A DNA stretch of 50,787 bases from Bacteroidota bacterium (lineage in GTDB: Bacteria > Bacteroidota > Bacteroidia > B-17B0 > Aurantibacillaceae). The notes below the pieces were generated by a model that worked only from the letters and a program-made list of their open reading frames with translations, was not told where the DNA came from and made no database searches. The position numbers were made by a program, and so were the translations under genes. This document shows, piece by piece, positions 1-9,013 of this stretch; the stretch's first letter is position 1; the number at the start of each line of letters is the position of its first letter. The stretch lies in contig JAHEYF010000026.1 in the NCBI GenBank assembly GCA_023251755.1, forward strand, positions 1-50,787, given 5' to 3'.

Positions 1-1
1 A

Positions 2-3000
2 CACCTGTTGCGGGAATCAGAAAGCCGGAATAAAAAAAGGACCGGTACAAAAATAAATGCGGATTACCTGACCATACGTTACATTACAAAAGATAAAAAA
101 ACGATATGGATAGAAACACGTTTTACGGAAATAAAAAAGGGCAGAAAAATGATTGCCCTCGAAGGCATCTCCCGTGATATCAGCCGTGAAAAAGAAAATG
201 AATTCAAATTAAAAGAAAGCGAAAAAAAATTCCGTTTGCTGGCCGAAAACGCCAACGACATTGTGTTCCGGTATAGCTTTAATCCTAAACCGTCCTATAC
301 TTATGTAAGTCCTTCGGTACAAAAAATACTGGGGTACAAACCCGAAAACTTTTACAAAGACCCTTCCTTCATCAATAAAATAGCTTACCCCGAAGACGCC
401 GATCTTATTCTTGATTTTTCACGGTCAAAAGCTTTTTTTAAACGCCGTGCCCACTTTCCTGATGTTCACATCATCCGCTTCTTTACAAAAAAGAAGAACA
501 TTGTATGGCTCGAAACACGTTATTCGCCGGTATGGAACGACAAAGGGGATATATTGGAAATACAGGGTATTTCAAGGGACATCAGCCTGCAAAAGCAAAA
601 CGAAATTGCCTTGTTCGAAAGCGAACGCACCCTCTCCAACCTGTTTAGTAATTTACCCGGCATGGCCTACAGGTGTTATAACGACAGCAAGTGGACCATG
701 AGCTTTATCAGCATGGGTTGTATTGACCTTACCGGGTACAGACCCAATGATTTTATTGGCAACAAAAAAATTGCTTACTCCGACATTATTCACCCCGAAG
801 ACAAAGGACTTGAAACAAAAAAAGTAAACGAAGCAATTAAAAAAGAGCTGGTTTTTGAAATAGAATACCGTATTGTAACAAAAGAGAAAAAAATTAAATG
901 GGTACTCGAAAAGGGTGAAGGCATTTACCACAACAAAGAGCTGTTGTACATCGAAGGTTTTATTACAGACATTACCCAGCGCAAACTCTTTGAAAAAGAA
1001 ATCAACCAGCAATGGTCCAATTACAAAGCGGTTATCGATCATTCGCCCAACGGGATTTTAATTTATCAAAACGGTAAAATTATTTTTTCGAACCCGGCAG
1101 CCCTTCGTATAGTTGGATACAATACACAGGAGGAACTGTTGAAAATTTCGCTGCTGGATATTTTGTTGCCCGAATACAAGAGTATTGGCCGTGAAAGAAT
1201 AAAAAAAGCAATAGCCGGGGAAACAATCCCACCCCAGCAGTATAAAATAAAAACAGCTAAAAACGAAATTCTTGAAGTAGAAGTAAAATCGACTTTGATT
1301 GTTTTTAACGGAAGCCCGGCCTTACAGGTTATTATCAACGACCTTACGGCGCAAAAACAATTGGAGCGTGAAACCATTCGTGCGCAGGTGGCCGAAGAAA
1401 CCAATAAAAAGTTGGAGCGCGAAATCGAACACCGCAAACAAACGGAATATCAATTACAACAAACTCAAAATTACTTGAGGCTCATTATCGATTCTTCGCT
1501 CGATATGATTTGTGCAAGTAATAAAGAAGGACTTATTACCGAATTTAATCTCGCTGCCCAGAAAACATTCGGATATACACCCGAAGAAATAATGGGAAAA
1601 CCAACTTCTACCCTGTTTGCGAACCCCGACGACAGGAACACGGTGTACGGTAACCTCATCAGCGACGATTTTTATTTTAGCGGCGAAGTGATCAACCGCA
1701 AAAAAAACGGCGAAACTTTTATCAGTTTGCTTTCGGCTTCTGCTTTAAAAAACGAACAGGGCGAAATTATTGGTTCCATGGGTGTATCGCGCGATATTAC
1801 CATCACCAAAAAGAATGAAGAAGAAATCCTTCACCAGTCCGCAAAATTAAAAGCCATTTTCGAAAGCCCTTCTCACTTAATATGGACAGTCAACAGGAAC
1901 CTTGAATTGACTTCGTTCAACAAAATTTTTGCAGACGTGGTGCAGGATAAATTCAAAGTATATCCGCAATTAAATAAAACAATGGGTTCTTTACTGCCCC
2001 CCGAAAAAGTAGAAGAATACACAGCTTATTGGAACCCCATATACAGCCAGGTACTACAGGGTAAAAACCTTAAAATTGAGAGAAGGGATTACAACGGCAA
2101 GGGCGATATCCTGTACCGGGAAATTTTTTTGCAGCCCATCGTCAACGAAAAAAACCAGGTTGTTGAAGTTTCCTGTATAGCACATGATGTTACAGAAAAT
2201 AAAAATTACGAAAAACAAATTACCGAACAATCGGCCAAACTAAAAGCCATATTCGAAAGTGGTAATCAAATGATGTGGAGCGTGAACAAAGAAATGGCCC
2301 TGACATCGTTTAATAAAAATTATTCCGATTCCATTTACGAATTGTACCGCATATTCCCCGAACTCGGGAAAGCCGTGAACAGGCCCGAACATTGGATCAC
2401 CACCAAAGAATACCGCGACTTTTGGGTGGGCAAATACGAAAAGGTATTTGAGGGGGAAAGCCTGCAGTTTGTTACTGAACGTGCCAATCTGGAAGGAAAA
2501 AAGAGATTAAGACAGGTGTACCTGCACCCTATATTTGATGAAACCAAAAAGGTAATCGAAGTTTCAGGTATTGCTTACGATATTACAGAATTGCGTTATT
2601 ATGAACAGGAAACATTAAAACAAAGCGCCAAACTAAAAGCCATTTTCGACAGCGGTTCGCACATGATCTGGTCCATCGACAAGAATTTTAGTATCACCTC
2701 CAGCAACGAAAACTTTAACAAGGTGTTTCAATTGTATACCGGTGACAGCACTGAGAAGTTGTTTGAAAAAACTGATCCTGAAAACCGCAAAGAAAAAACC
2801 GAAAAATACCTCAGTGCATTTAAAGGATTGTCGCAGCATTTTGAAGTAAAATTACAGGATGAAAAAAACAACACCCAGTGGGCAGAGATTTTTTTAGAAC
2901 CCGTTTTTGATGAAAAAGGAAGTGTGTATGAAGTATCAGGAATAGCGCATAACATTACGCAACGGAAAATAGCGGAAGAACAAATCCGCCAATCTTTAAA

Positions 3001-3604
3001 AGAAAAAGAAGTTTTGTTAAAAGAGGTGCACCACCGTGTAAAAAACAACCTGCAGGTCATCTCCAGTATACTTAATCTGCAATCCACTTATGTACGGGAT
3101 AATTATACTTTGAACCTGTTAAAGGAGTGCCAGAACAGGATTAAATCCATGGCTTTTATACACGAGTCGCTGTACCAGACTAAAGATTTTTCGGAAATTA
3201 ATTTCAGTGAATACATCATTCTGCTGGTGAAGAATTTGATTCACTCATACAACACTTATGACAACCGGATAAAAACACGTTTTGAAGTTGAAAATCTTTT
3301 CCTTAATTTAGATACTTCAATTCCTTGCGGATTGATCGTGAATGAATTGGTTTCTAACGCACTTAAATATGCATTCCCCGAAAATTATGAGGGTCACATA
3401 TTTGTGCAATTGAAAACAAAAGACGACATGGTAATTTTAAGTATCAGCGACAATGGAATTGGTTTACCCCGGGACATTGATTACAGAAATACAGAAAGTC
3501 TTGGTTTACAATTAGTGGTTACATTGGTTGAACAGATATCAGGAGAAATGGAATTGAACACAGATAAAGGAACGAATTTTACGATCAAATTTAAACTTAG
3601 ATAA
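2..3604 (+). CDS. Multi-PAS sensor histidine kinase, 5' end outside window
   Basis: The reading frame is open to the left edge, so the gene is 5'-partial, with about 1200 codons visible. The visible part starts inside a PAS/PAC module and is followed by about seven more PAS domains (roughly residues 75-200, 205-330, 340-455, 488-605, 615-735, 740-860 and 865-985). A HisKA_2-type dimerisation and phosphoacceptor segment follows, with the motif VHHRVKNNLQVISSILNLQ near residue 1010. The C-terminal HATPase_c domain has an N box (NELVSNALKYAF) and a G box (DNGIGLP). No membrane segment is visible, so the visible part is probably a cytoplasmic sensor. PAS modules 6-8 each open with nearly the same phrase (QSAKLKAIFESG or close), so they are recent tandem duplicates. 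The LytTR regulator gene starts 13 nt downstream and is the likely phosphotransfer partner. The ligand is unknown. Confidence 0.93.
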   Translation, partial: HLLRESESRNKKRTGTKINADYLTIRYITKDKKTIWIETRFTEIKKGRKMIALEGISRDISREKENEFKLKESEKKFRLLAENANDIVFRYSFNPKPSYTYVSPSVQKILGYKPENFYKDPSFINKIAYPEDADLILDFSRSKAFFKRRAHFPDVHIIRFFTKKKNIVWLETRYSPVWNDKGDILEIQGISRDISLQKQNEIALFESERTLSNLFSNLPGMAYRCYNDSKWTMSFISMGCIDLTGYRPNDFIGNKKIAYSDIIHPEDKGLETKKVNEAIKKELVFEIEYRIVTKEKKIKWVLEKGEGIYHNKELLYIEGFITDITQRKLFEKEINQQWSNYKAVIDHSPNGILIYQNGKIIFSNPAALRIVGYNTQEELLKISLLDILLPEYKSIGRERIKKAIAGETIPPQQYKIKTAKNEILEVEVKSTLIVFNGSPALQVIINDLTAQKQLERETIRAQVAEETNKKLEREIEHRKQTEYQLQQTQNYLRLIIDSSLDMICASNKEGLITEFNLAAQKTFGYTPEEIMGKPTSTLFANPDDRNTVYGNLISDDFYFSGEVINRKKNGETFISLLSASALKNEQGEIIGSMGVSRDITITKKNEEEILHQSAKLKAIFESPSHLIWTVNRNLELTSFNKIFADVVQDKFKVYPQLNKTMGSLLPPEKVEEYTAYWNPIYSQVLQGKNLKIERRDYNGKGDILYREIFLQPIVNEKNQVVEVSCIAHDVTENKNYEKQITEQSAKLKAIFESGNQMMWSVNKEMALTSFNKNYSDSIYELYRIFPELGKAVNRPEHWITTKEYRDFWVGKYEKVFEGESLQFVTERANLEGKKRLRQVYLHPIFDETKKVIEVSGIAYDITELRYYEQETLKQSAKLKAIFDSGSHMIWSIDKNFSITSSNENFNKVFQLYTGDSTEKLFEKTDPENRKEKTEKYLSAFKGLSQHFEVKLQDEKNNTQWAEIFLEPVFDEKGSVYEVSGIAHNITQRKIAEEQIRQSLKEKEVLLKEVHHRVKNNLQVISSILNLQSTYVRDNYTLNLLKECQNRIKSMAFIHESLYQTKDFSEINFSEYIILLVKNLIHSYNTYDNRIKTRFEVENLFLNLDTSIPCGLIVNELVSNALKYAFPENYEGHIFVQLKTKDDMVILSISDNGIGLPRDIDYRNTESLGLQLVVTLVEQISGEMELNTDKGTNFTIKFKLR

Positions 3605-3617
3605 AAACATAAACTAT

Positions 3618-4373
3618 ATGTCGAAAACAAATATTCTGGTTGTAGAAGATGAAAGCATCGTTTCAAAAGATATACAGAACAGTCTTAAAAAATTAGGGTA
3701 CAATGTAATTGGCGCCTGTAACAACGGTGAAGAAGCTGTAGAACAGGCCAGCGAAAAAACCCCGGACCTCGTACTGATGGATATTATGTTAAAAGGCGAA
3801 ATGAGCGGCATTGACGCCGCGAACATTATTCGTGCGCAGTTGAACATCCCCATCATTTTTTTAACGGCTTATGCGGATGAAAGCACCTTGTCGAAAGCAA
3901 AAGTTACCGAGCCTTATGGTTATATATTAAAACCTTTTAAAGAAATAGACCTCCATTCTTCTATTGAAATGGCGATCTATAAACACAAAAAGGTTTCGGA
4001 AATAAAAAAGGAACGCGATTTCCTTTATTCCTTAGTTGAAAACAAGGAAGGTTCAAAAGATATTTTATTTGTGAAATCGAACAGCCGCTTAGTAAAAGTA
4101 AACATGAAAGATGTTTATTTTATTGAAGCCCTGAAGGATTACGTGGTGATTAATACGGAGCTGACCCGTTACACCATTCACAGCACTATGAAAGACATTG
4201 AAAAAAAATTGGCCCCCAATGAATTTATACGCGTTCACCGTTCATTCATTGTACGTGTAGATAAAATCACAGCCATTGAAAACCACAACTTAGTTTTAGA
4301 AAAGGAAAGAAAATCTATTCCAATAGGCGGTTCTTACAAAGACGATTTGTTGCAACGACTGAACATGGTTTAA
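3618..4373 (+). CDS. LytTR-family response regulator
   Basis: This 251-residue two-domain response regulator has an N-terminal receiver domain (about residues 4-120). Its acidic pocket is EDE at 10-12, the predicted phosphoacceptor is Asp55 (in LVLMDIML), and the conserved Thr83 and Lys105 are present. A C-terminal LytTR DNA-binding domain (about 150-245) carries the typical FIEALKDYVVI and FIRVHRSFIV stretches. It begins 13 nt after the multi-PAS kinase and surely forms an operon with it. LytTR regulators bind direct repeats upstream of target promoters, but the targets here are unknown. A strong rho-independent terminator follows at 4387-4407. Confidence 0.95.
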   Translation: MSKTNILVVEDESIVSKDIQNSLKKLGYNVIGACNNGEEAVEQASEKTPDLVLMDIMLKGEMSGIDAANIIRAQLNIPIIFLTAYADESTLSKAKVTEPYGYILKPFKEIDLHSSIEMAIYKHKKVSEIKKERDFLYSLVENKEGSKDILFVKSNSRLVKVNMKDVYFIEALKDYVVINTELTRYTIHSTMKDIEKKLAPNEFIRVHRSFIVRVDKITAIENHNLVLEKERKSIPIGGSYKDDLLQRLNMV

Positions 4374-4385
4374 AGAAAAAATAGA

Positions 4386-4407
4386 GCCCCGTGATTACGG
4401 GGTTTTT
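4386..4407 (+). terminator. Rho-independent terminator after LytTR regulator
   Basis: The 6-bp stem CCCCGT / ACGGGG has a GATT loop and is followed directly by TTTTT. It lies 13 nt after the stop codon of the regulator and closes the kinase/regulator operon. Confidence 0.85.
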
Positions 4408-4448
4408 CGTTTATATGGAAGTTTTTTGGTTCATAAATTACTTTCTTG

Positions 4449-4499
4449 ATACCAAAGTAATCAATCAAAAAAAAGCTTAAACCTGATTTACTTTGGTAT
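4449..4499. promoter_or_regulatory. 12-bp inverted repeat upstream of mnmG
   Basis: ATACCAAAGTAA (4449-4460) is repeated perfectly in inverse orientation as TTACTTTGGTAT (4488-4499), with a 27-nt A-rich spacer. No T-run follows, so it is not a terminator. The right arm ends 8 nt before the -7-like element TAACTTTG (4508-4515) of mnmG, a position suited to an operator or a leader structure. The binding factor is unknown. Confidence 0.5.
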
Positions 4500-4507
4500 A
4501 ACAATAG

Positions 4508-4515
4508 TAACTTTG
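4508..4515 (+). promoter_or_regulatory. Bacteroidota -7 promoter element (TAnnTTTG) of mnmG
   Basis: TAACTTTG fits the Bacteroidota -7 consensus TAnnTTTG and lies 17 nt before the mnmG ATG, implying a very short leader. The only nearby TTTG (4492-4495) is too close to be a proper -33 element, so the -33 part is weak or absent. Confidence 0.5.
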
Positions 4516-4532
4516 TGCCCTTATAAAAATTA

Positions 4533-6431
4533 ATGCATCCTACGTACGATATTATAGTTGTTGGTGCCGGACATGCCGGTTGTGAAGCTGCCGCTGCTGC
4601 TGCAAACATGGGATCAAAAGTCCTTCTGGTGACCATGAACATGCAAACCATAGCGCAAATGAGTTGCAACCCAGCCATGGGAGGAATAGCTAAGGGTCAG
4701 ATAGTCAGGGAGATAGATGCTTTAGGAGGTTATTCAGGCATTGTTTCCGACCGCTCTGCCATTCAATTTCGAATGTTGAACAGAAGCAAAGGCCCCGCTA
4801 TGTGGAGTCCGCGTACGCAAAACGACAGAATGCTGTTTGCTTCCGAATGGAGATTAATGCTGGAGCAAACACCCAACGTTGACTTTTGGCAGGACATGGT
4901 TCGTTCTTTAATCATTTCCGAAGATGGAAAGAGGGTAGAAGGCGTTGTTACCGGCATGGGAATTGAATTTAAGTCTAAAGCCGTAGTATTAACCAATGGT
5001 ACTTTTTTAAATGGGATCATACATATTGGTGAAAAACAATTTGGAGGAGGACGTACAGGTGAAAGCGCTGCCTATGGAATAACGGAGCAATTGGTAAAAA
5101 TAGGTTTTGAAAGTGGCCGCATGAAAACCGGAACTCCACCCAGGATAGATGGCCGTTCGTTGGATTATTCGAAAATGGAAGTCCAGGAAGGCGATGAAGT
5201 GGCAGAAAAATTTTCATACCTCAGCGATACTTCACCTTTTATTAAAACTGCAAAAAACCCGGCTCCCCAAAAACAGGTTCCTTGTCATGTTACTTATACA
5301 ACAGACGAAGTACATGATATATTACGAACAGGTTTCGAAAAATCACCCATGTTTCAGGGCCGTATTCAGGGATTGGGCCCGCGTTATTGCCCGAGCATAG
5401 AAGATAAAATTACCCGCTTTTCGGAACGTGAGCGCCACCAGCTATTTGTTGAGCCGGAAGGATGGAACACAGTTGAAATATATGTAAACGGATTTTCCAC
5501 TTCCTTGCCCGAAGATGTACAGATAAAAGCCCTGCACAAGATCCCCGGCTTTGAACAGGTAAAAATGTTCAGGCCAGGTTATGCTATTGAATACGACTAC
5601 TTCCCCCCTACCCAGTTAAAAACAACACTTGAAACAAAATTAGTAGATAATCTTTATTTTGCTGGGCAGATTAATGGAACAACAGGTTATGAAGAAGCTG
5701 CTTGTCAGGGCCTAATGGCCGGCATAAATGCACACCTGAAATGTGCCGAGAAAGCTCCTTTAATTTTGAACAGGTACCAGGCATACATTGGCGTTTTAAT
5801 TGATGATCTGGTGATGAAGGGAACAGAAGAACCCTACCGTATGTTTACTTCAAGGGCCGAATACAGGTTATTATTGCGTCAGGACAATGCGGATATTCGT
5901 TTGACTCCTTTGTCAAATGAATTGGGTTTGGCCAGCAACGAGCGTTTAGAAAGAGTACAGGTTAAATTGAAACAATCTGAAAATATTATTCAGTTCTTTA
6001 AAAACCATAGTTCAGATCCAGGTTTAATAAATCCTTTTTTAGAAAGCATAGGGTCTGCCCCTATTTCTCAAAAAATAAGGTATTACAATGTTTTATCCAG
6101 GCCCAATATTTCAATATTTGATATTGCCCGTTACTGCAACGATGTAAATGTTTTGATAGAACAGTTCGATAATGAAACAATTGAACAGGCAGAAATTTTA
6201 ATGAAGTACGAAGGCTACATTGAAAGGGAAAAGGAAAATGCGGATAAGTTAAAACGACTCGAAGATTTGGTTTTAAAGAGTGACTTTGATTATACACAGG
6301 TGAATAGCCTTTCGGCAGAAGCCCGTGAAAAATTGAAAAAACTAAGACCAGGAACTCTCGGTCAGGCATCCAGAATCTCAGGAATTACTCCTTCAGACAT
6401 TTCTATATTAATGGTTTACTTAGGGAGGTAA
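4533..6431 (+). CDS. mnmG: tRNA uridine-5-carboxymethylaminomethyl(34) modification enzyme MnmG (GidA)
   Basis: MnmG is the FAD-dependent partner of MnmE. Together they install the carboxymethylaminomethyl (or aminomethyl) group on U34 of tRNAs that read split codon boxes. The 632-residue length is normal for the family. The Rossmann FAD motif GAGHAG is at residues 11-16, and family signatures [24 protein letters not shown] and [14 protein letters not shown] follow in order. A helical C-terminal domain (about 550-632) ends the protein. The ATG at 4533 is the first start after the TAACTTTG promoter element. The stop codon abuts an in-frame ATG of the methyltransferase frame, and a parS site begins 6 nt after the stop. 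MnmG genes often lie near the replication origin. Confidence 0.98.
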   Translation: MHPTYDIIVVGAGHAGCEAAAAAANMGSKVLLVTMNMQTIAQMSCNPAMGGIAKGQIVREIDALGGYSGIVSDRSAIQFRMLNRSKGPAMWSPRTQNDRMLFASEWRLMLEQTPNVDFWQDMVRSLIISEDGKRVEGVVTGMGIEFKSKAVVLTNGTFLNGIIHIGEKQFGGGRTGESAAYGITEQLVKIGFESGRMKTGTPPRIDGRSLDYSKMEVQEGDEVAEKFSYLSDTSPFIKTAKNPAPQKQVPCHVTYTTDEVHDILRTGFEKSPMFQGRIQGLGPRYCPSIEDKITRFSERERHQLFVEPEGWNTVEIYVNGFSTSLPEDVQIKALHKIPGFEQVKMFRPGYAIEYDYFPPTQLKTTLETKLVDNLYFAGQINGTTGYEEAACQGLMAGINAHLKCAEKAPLILNRYQAYIGVLIDDLVMKGTEEPYRMFTSRAEYRLLLRQDNADIRLTPLSNELGLASNERLERVQVKLKQSENIIQFFKNHSSDPGLINPFLESIGSAPISQKIRYYNVLSRPNISIFDIARYCNDVNVLIEQFDNETIEQAEILMKYEGYIEREKENADKLKRLEDLVLKSDFDYTQVNSLSAEAREKLKKLRPGTLGQASRISGITPSDISILMVYLGR

Positions 6432-6436
6432 ATGTT

Positions 6437-6452
6437 TGTTCCACGTGAAACA
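6437..6452. other. parS centromere site (copy 1)
   Basis: TGTTCCACGTGAAACA matches the widely conserved chromosomal parS consensus TGTTnCACGTGAAACA at every fixed position. ParB binds such sites and spreads from them, loads condensin and drives origin segregation. It lies between the mnmG stop and the likely methyltransferase start. Read in frame it gives the VPRET phrase typical of a translated parS, which argues that this part is not coding. Confidence 0.88.
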
Positions 6453-6458
6453 TTGTTT

Positions 6459-7352
6459 ATGATAGAAGTTTCAAATTGCATAATATGTAAGTCAGATCAG
6501 TTTAAACCCTTTCTGGTTTGCAAAGATTACACTGTAAGTAAAAAGGATTTTACTATTCAGCAATGTAATTCCTGTGGATTTAAATTTACCTCTCCCCGCC
6601 CCTCCGATTCAGAATTAGGGAATTATTACAAGTCAGAAGAATACGTTTCGCATAGTGATACAAAGAAAGGCTTGGTTAATAAGCTTTACCATTGGGTACG
6701 TAATTATACTCTGATAAAAAAATTACAATTGCTTATTCATTATGCCGGTAAACAGGGAACAATTTTAGATTATGGTTGTGGTACCGGGGCTTTTTTAAAC
6801 ACCTGTTCTAAAAACAAATGGAACTCTTTTGGTGTGGAACCCGATCCGGATGCCCGGAATATTGCTATTCAAAATTACGGTTTAAATGTGTCTCAAAACC
6901 TTGAAGAAGTACAATCTAAATTAGGGGAAACTAAACTAAACGCTGTTACGATGTGGCATGTTTTGGAACACGTGTCCAACCCAGATGAATTGTTTTCTTT
7001 TATCAAAAGTAATCTTGTAGAAAAAGGCATTTTAATTATAGCCGTTCCAAATTGCTCATCACACGATGCTGTATATTATGGAGCCCATTGGGCGGCTTAT
7101 GATGTTCCCCGTCACCTTTATCATTTCACGCCAAAAGACATGGAAGCTTTGTTGGACAAGCAGGGTTTTAAATTGGAAAAGACTTTGCCAATGGTTTTCG
7201 ATTCCTTTTATGTTTCCATGTTAAGCGAGAAATACAAGAACGGATCAATCAGTTATTTAAAAGCTTTCTACAGGGGCCTCGTCTCAAACCTCAAAGCAAA
7301 TAAAACCGGTAAAGAATTTTCAAGCCAGATATACGTTTTTAGAAAACGATAA
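6459..7352 (+). CDS. Class I SAM-dependent methyltransferase with N-terminal zinc-ribbon-like motif
   Basis: The start chosen is the ATG at 6459, giving 297 residues. An in-frame ATG at 6432 would add nine residues encoded by the parS site, which is less likely. The N-terminus has two cysteine pairs (CIIC and CNSC) that suggest a small zinc-binding knuckle. The SAM-binding motif ILDYGCGTGAFL follows, then an acidic motif (FGVEPD) and the MWHVLEHVSNPDE stretch typical of the Methyltransf_23/UbiG-like group. The substrate cannot be deduced; relatives act on sugars, lipids and small molecules. It is probably cotranscribed with mnmG, and a second parS lies 43 nt after its stop. Confidence 0.88.
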   Translation: MIEVSNCIICKSDQFKPFLVCKDYTVSKKDFTIQQCNSCGFKFTSPRPSDSELGNYYKSEEYVSHSDTKKGLVNKLYHWVRNYTLIKKLQLLIHYAGKQGTILDYGCGTGAFLNTCSKNKWNSFGVEPDPDARNIAIQNYGLNVSQNLEEVQSKLGETKLNAVTMWHVLEHVSNPDELFSFIKSNLVEKGILIIAVPNCSSHDAVYYGAHWAAYDVPRHLYHFTPKDMEALLDKQGFKLEKTLPMVFDSFYVSMLSEKYKNGSISYLKAFYRGLVSNLKANKTGKEFSSQIYVFRKR

Positions 7353-7395
7353 ATCCAGAATTTAAGATGAAAATTCCCCCCACTGAAGGTGGATA

Positions 7396-7411
7396 TGTTT
7401 CACGTGAAACA
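7396..7411. other. parS centromere site (copy 2), perfect palindrome
   Basis: TGTTTCACGTGAAACA is the exact palindromic parS consensus. It lies 943 nt after copy 1, in the intergenic region after the methyltransferase gene. Two close sites of this quality are very unlikely by chance and imply a ParABS system in this genome. parA and parB are not in the window. Confidence 0.93.
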
Positions 7412-9013
7412 AGGCGTTCCGGCTTTTCTCGACAGGCAGATATTCTAATTCCTATGTGGATATTCCGATTCCCGTACACCGAGCGGAGTCGAGGTGTAGT
7501 AACCATAGCATTTTGCCTCGATTCTTCTCAACAAGCGGATATTGATCCAATAGAAATATCTTCCGCATACCTACGGGCTCTGAGCAATTCAATTTAGCCT
7601 TATTGCCAATCAGAATCCCCTGGCTTGTATGATGCTAATCTGCTGAATGTGTTAAACCCATCAGGCAATCGTAATCAATTCAAGCAGCCCTTCCCACCGT
7701 ATTCCATAATCAAACCATTCATCTGTATTTGAATTGCAAACCCTGTAGGCCTTTTTATTTTCTATTTCGAAAATTATTATCAGGAATGAAAACCACTTCC
7801 TCCACCAGAACATTTGCAATGTGTTTCGTTCGGACACTTCTTTTCACCCCATTTCAGTTATAGCCGGGAAAGTCTCTTCATAAATTTTTGTGGTGCCGCC
7901 TTATGCGTCAAAGAAGTTTTCGTAATGTAAAATACCAGAGTCAGTGCTTTGTGTTGATTATTTGCACACAGATAGGGGACAGAAGATCAGCATTATATTA
8001 AGCATAAGCTTTTTTTGATAAAGAAAAGGTTCAAGAAGTAATTAATAATGACAGCATTTAGATGAATATTGAACCACCCTGGCGAGGAGGGAGAAAATTA
8101 CTTTTGCTCAGTGGCCACGCTAATTAACCAGTAATTTTTGTTTTAAAACAGTGGAGGATTTTGGGAAGGCCGTGGCCTATGAAACAGAAAACAATTTAAG
8201 CTCTTTGGGTGGAGATGTAAATTTTTGAGACCTGCTTATGGCCATACTCTAAAATTAATTAGGTGATGGATAAAACAAATTTTGTAATAGACCTGCACCA
8301 AGATTCAGCTATTGCATGATATGGCAACTGCGACAATAGATCAAGCAATTCAGGGCTTCAAAAAATAAACCCCAAATACTATATGAGCTAAAAGCAATTA
8401 ATATTCAGGAAGGCTTTTAAAGCTTAATCAGAATGGAAAGAGTAGGTAAGGAGGGCAGAACCTTTTTGGAATGGTTTAAAGCGGGGTTCAATCACGGTTT
8501 TCAACGGGCGCTTAAGTTGGAGGAGGCAGGTAAATTAAATCTGATAGCTTGAATGCTGATTAGCTGATGGGGAGACAGGTATATTAAACCGTATAGGCGA
8601 TAATAAAAGCCAAAAGTAATAAGCCAAAAGCCAAAAAGGGAGAGAGGTCAATGAAACCGAGATAGTAGGTATTTAATTAGCTGATGTGATGATATGCTGA
8701 TTAGCTGATGGGAGAACCGGATTTGAGAATGAGATGATTTGATAATTTGAGGATGGGAGGGGTAGGTAAATGAAAAATTGATAGGTGTTGATGATTACCT
8801 AATGTGATGATATGCTGGTTAGCTGATGAGGAAGGTAGCTAAGGTAAAATCTGGTGAGTTATTAGGAAGGTTTAACACAGACTGAATACAACATACCTTG
8901 TACAACATACAAATTATTTAGTTCGCCTTTGTGCCCTGAGTGGTTAAGGAAGATAATTAGCCTTTTAAATTTTAACTTAAGTCTTTCAACTTAATAATTG
9001 TATATACAATTAA
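7412..9013. other. Gene-free, repeat-bearing stretch of about 1.6 kb
   Basis: I see no convincing gene here. Both strands are broken by frequent stops. A minus-strand frame around 7670-7930 stays open for about 60 codons between stops and has a protein-like composition rich in Trp and Glu. A 39-codon plus-strand frame sits at 8432-8551. Both could be decayed gene remnants, and I recognise neither. Near 7475-7500 there is an imperfect hairpin with arms ACACC and GGTGT around GAGCGGAGTCGA. The part from 8550 to 8830 holds direct repeats listed separately. One DnaA-box-like 9-mer (TGTGGATAT, 7455-7463) has one mismatch and is not enough to call an origin. Confidence 0.6.
8555..8828. repeat. Direct repeats of the GCTGATTAGCTGATG family
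   Basis: A 25-nt unit beginning GTGATGATATGCTG occurs at 8686-8710 and again at 8804-8828 with one mismatch (A to G). A shorter copy, GCTGATTAGCTGATGG, is at 8555-8570. Between them, GATTTGATAATTTGAGGATG (8736-8755) belongs to a second repeat type also found at 36292-36328 and, in reverse orientation, at 37864-37895. These look like dispersed intergenic filler repeats rather than coding sequence. Confidence 0.6.

Noticed and set aside
6963-6979. TTGGAACACGTGTCCAA as a possible third parS
   Set aside because: It is a palindrome around CACGTG but does not match the parS flanks and lies in the conserved HVLEHVSN coding part of the methyltransferase.
7367-7597. 76-residue frame after the methyltransferase gene
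   Set aside because: It runs through parS copy 2 in frame (VSRET) and through a repeat-like hairpin; no protein-like composition.
7412-9013. Replication origin
   Set aside because: Only one 9-mer near a DnaA box with a mismatch (7455-7463); no cluster of boxes or unwinding element.
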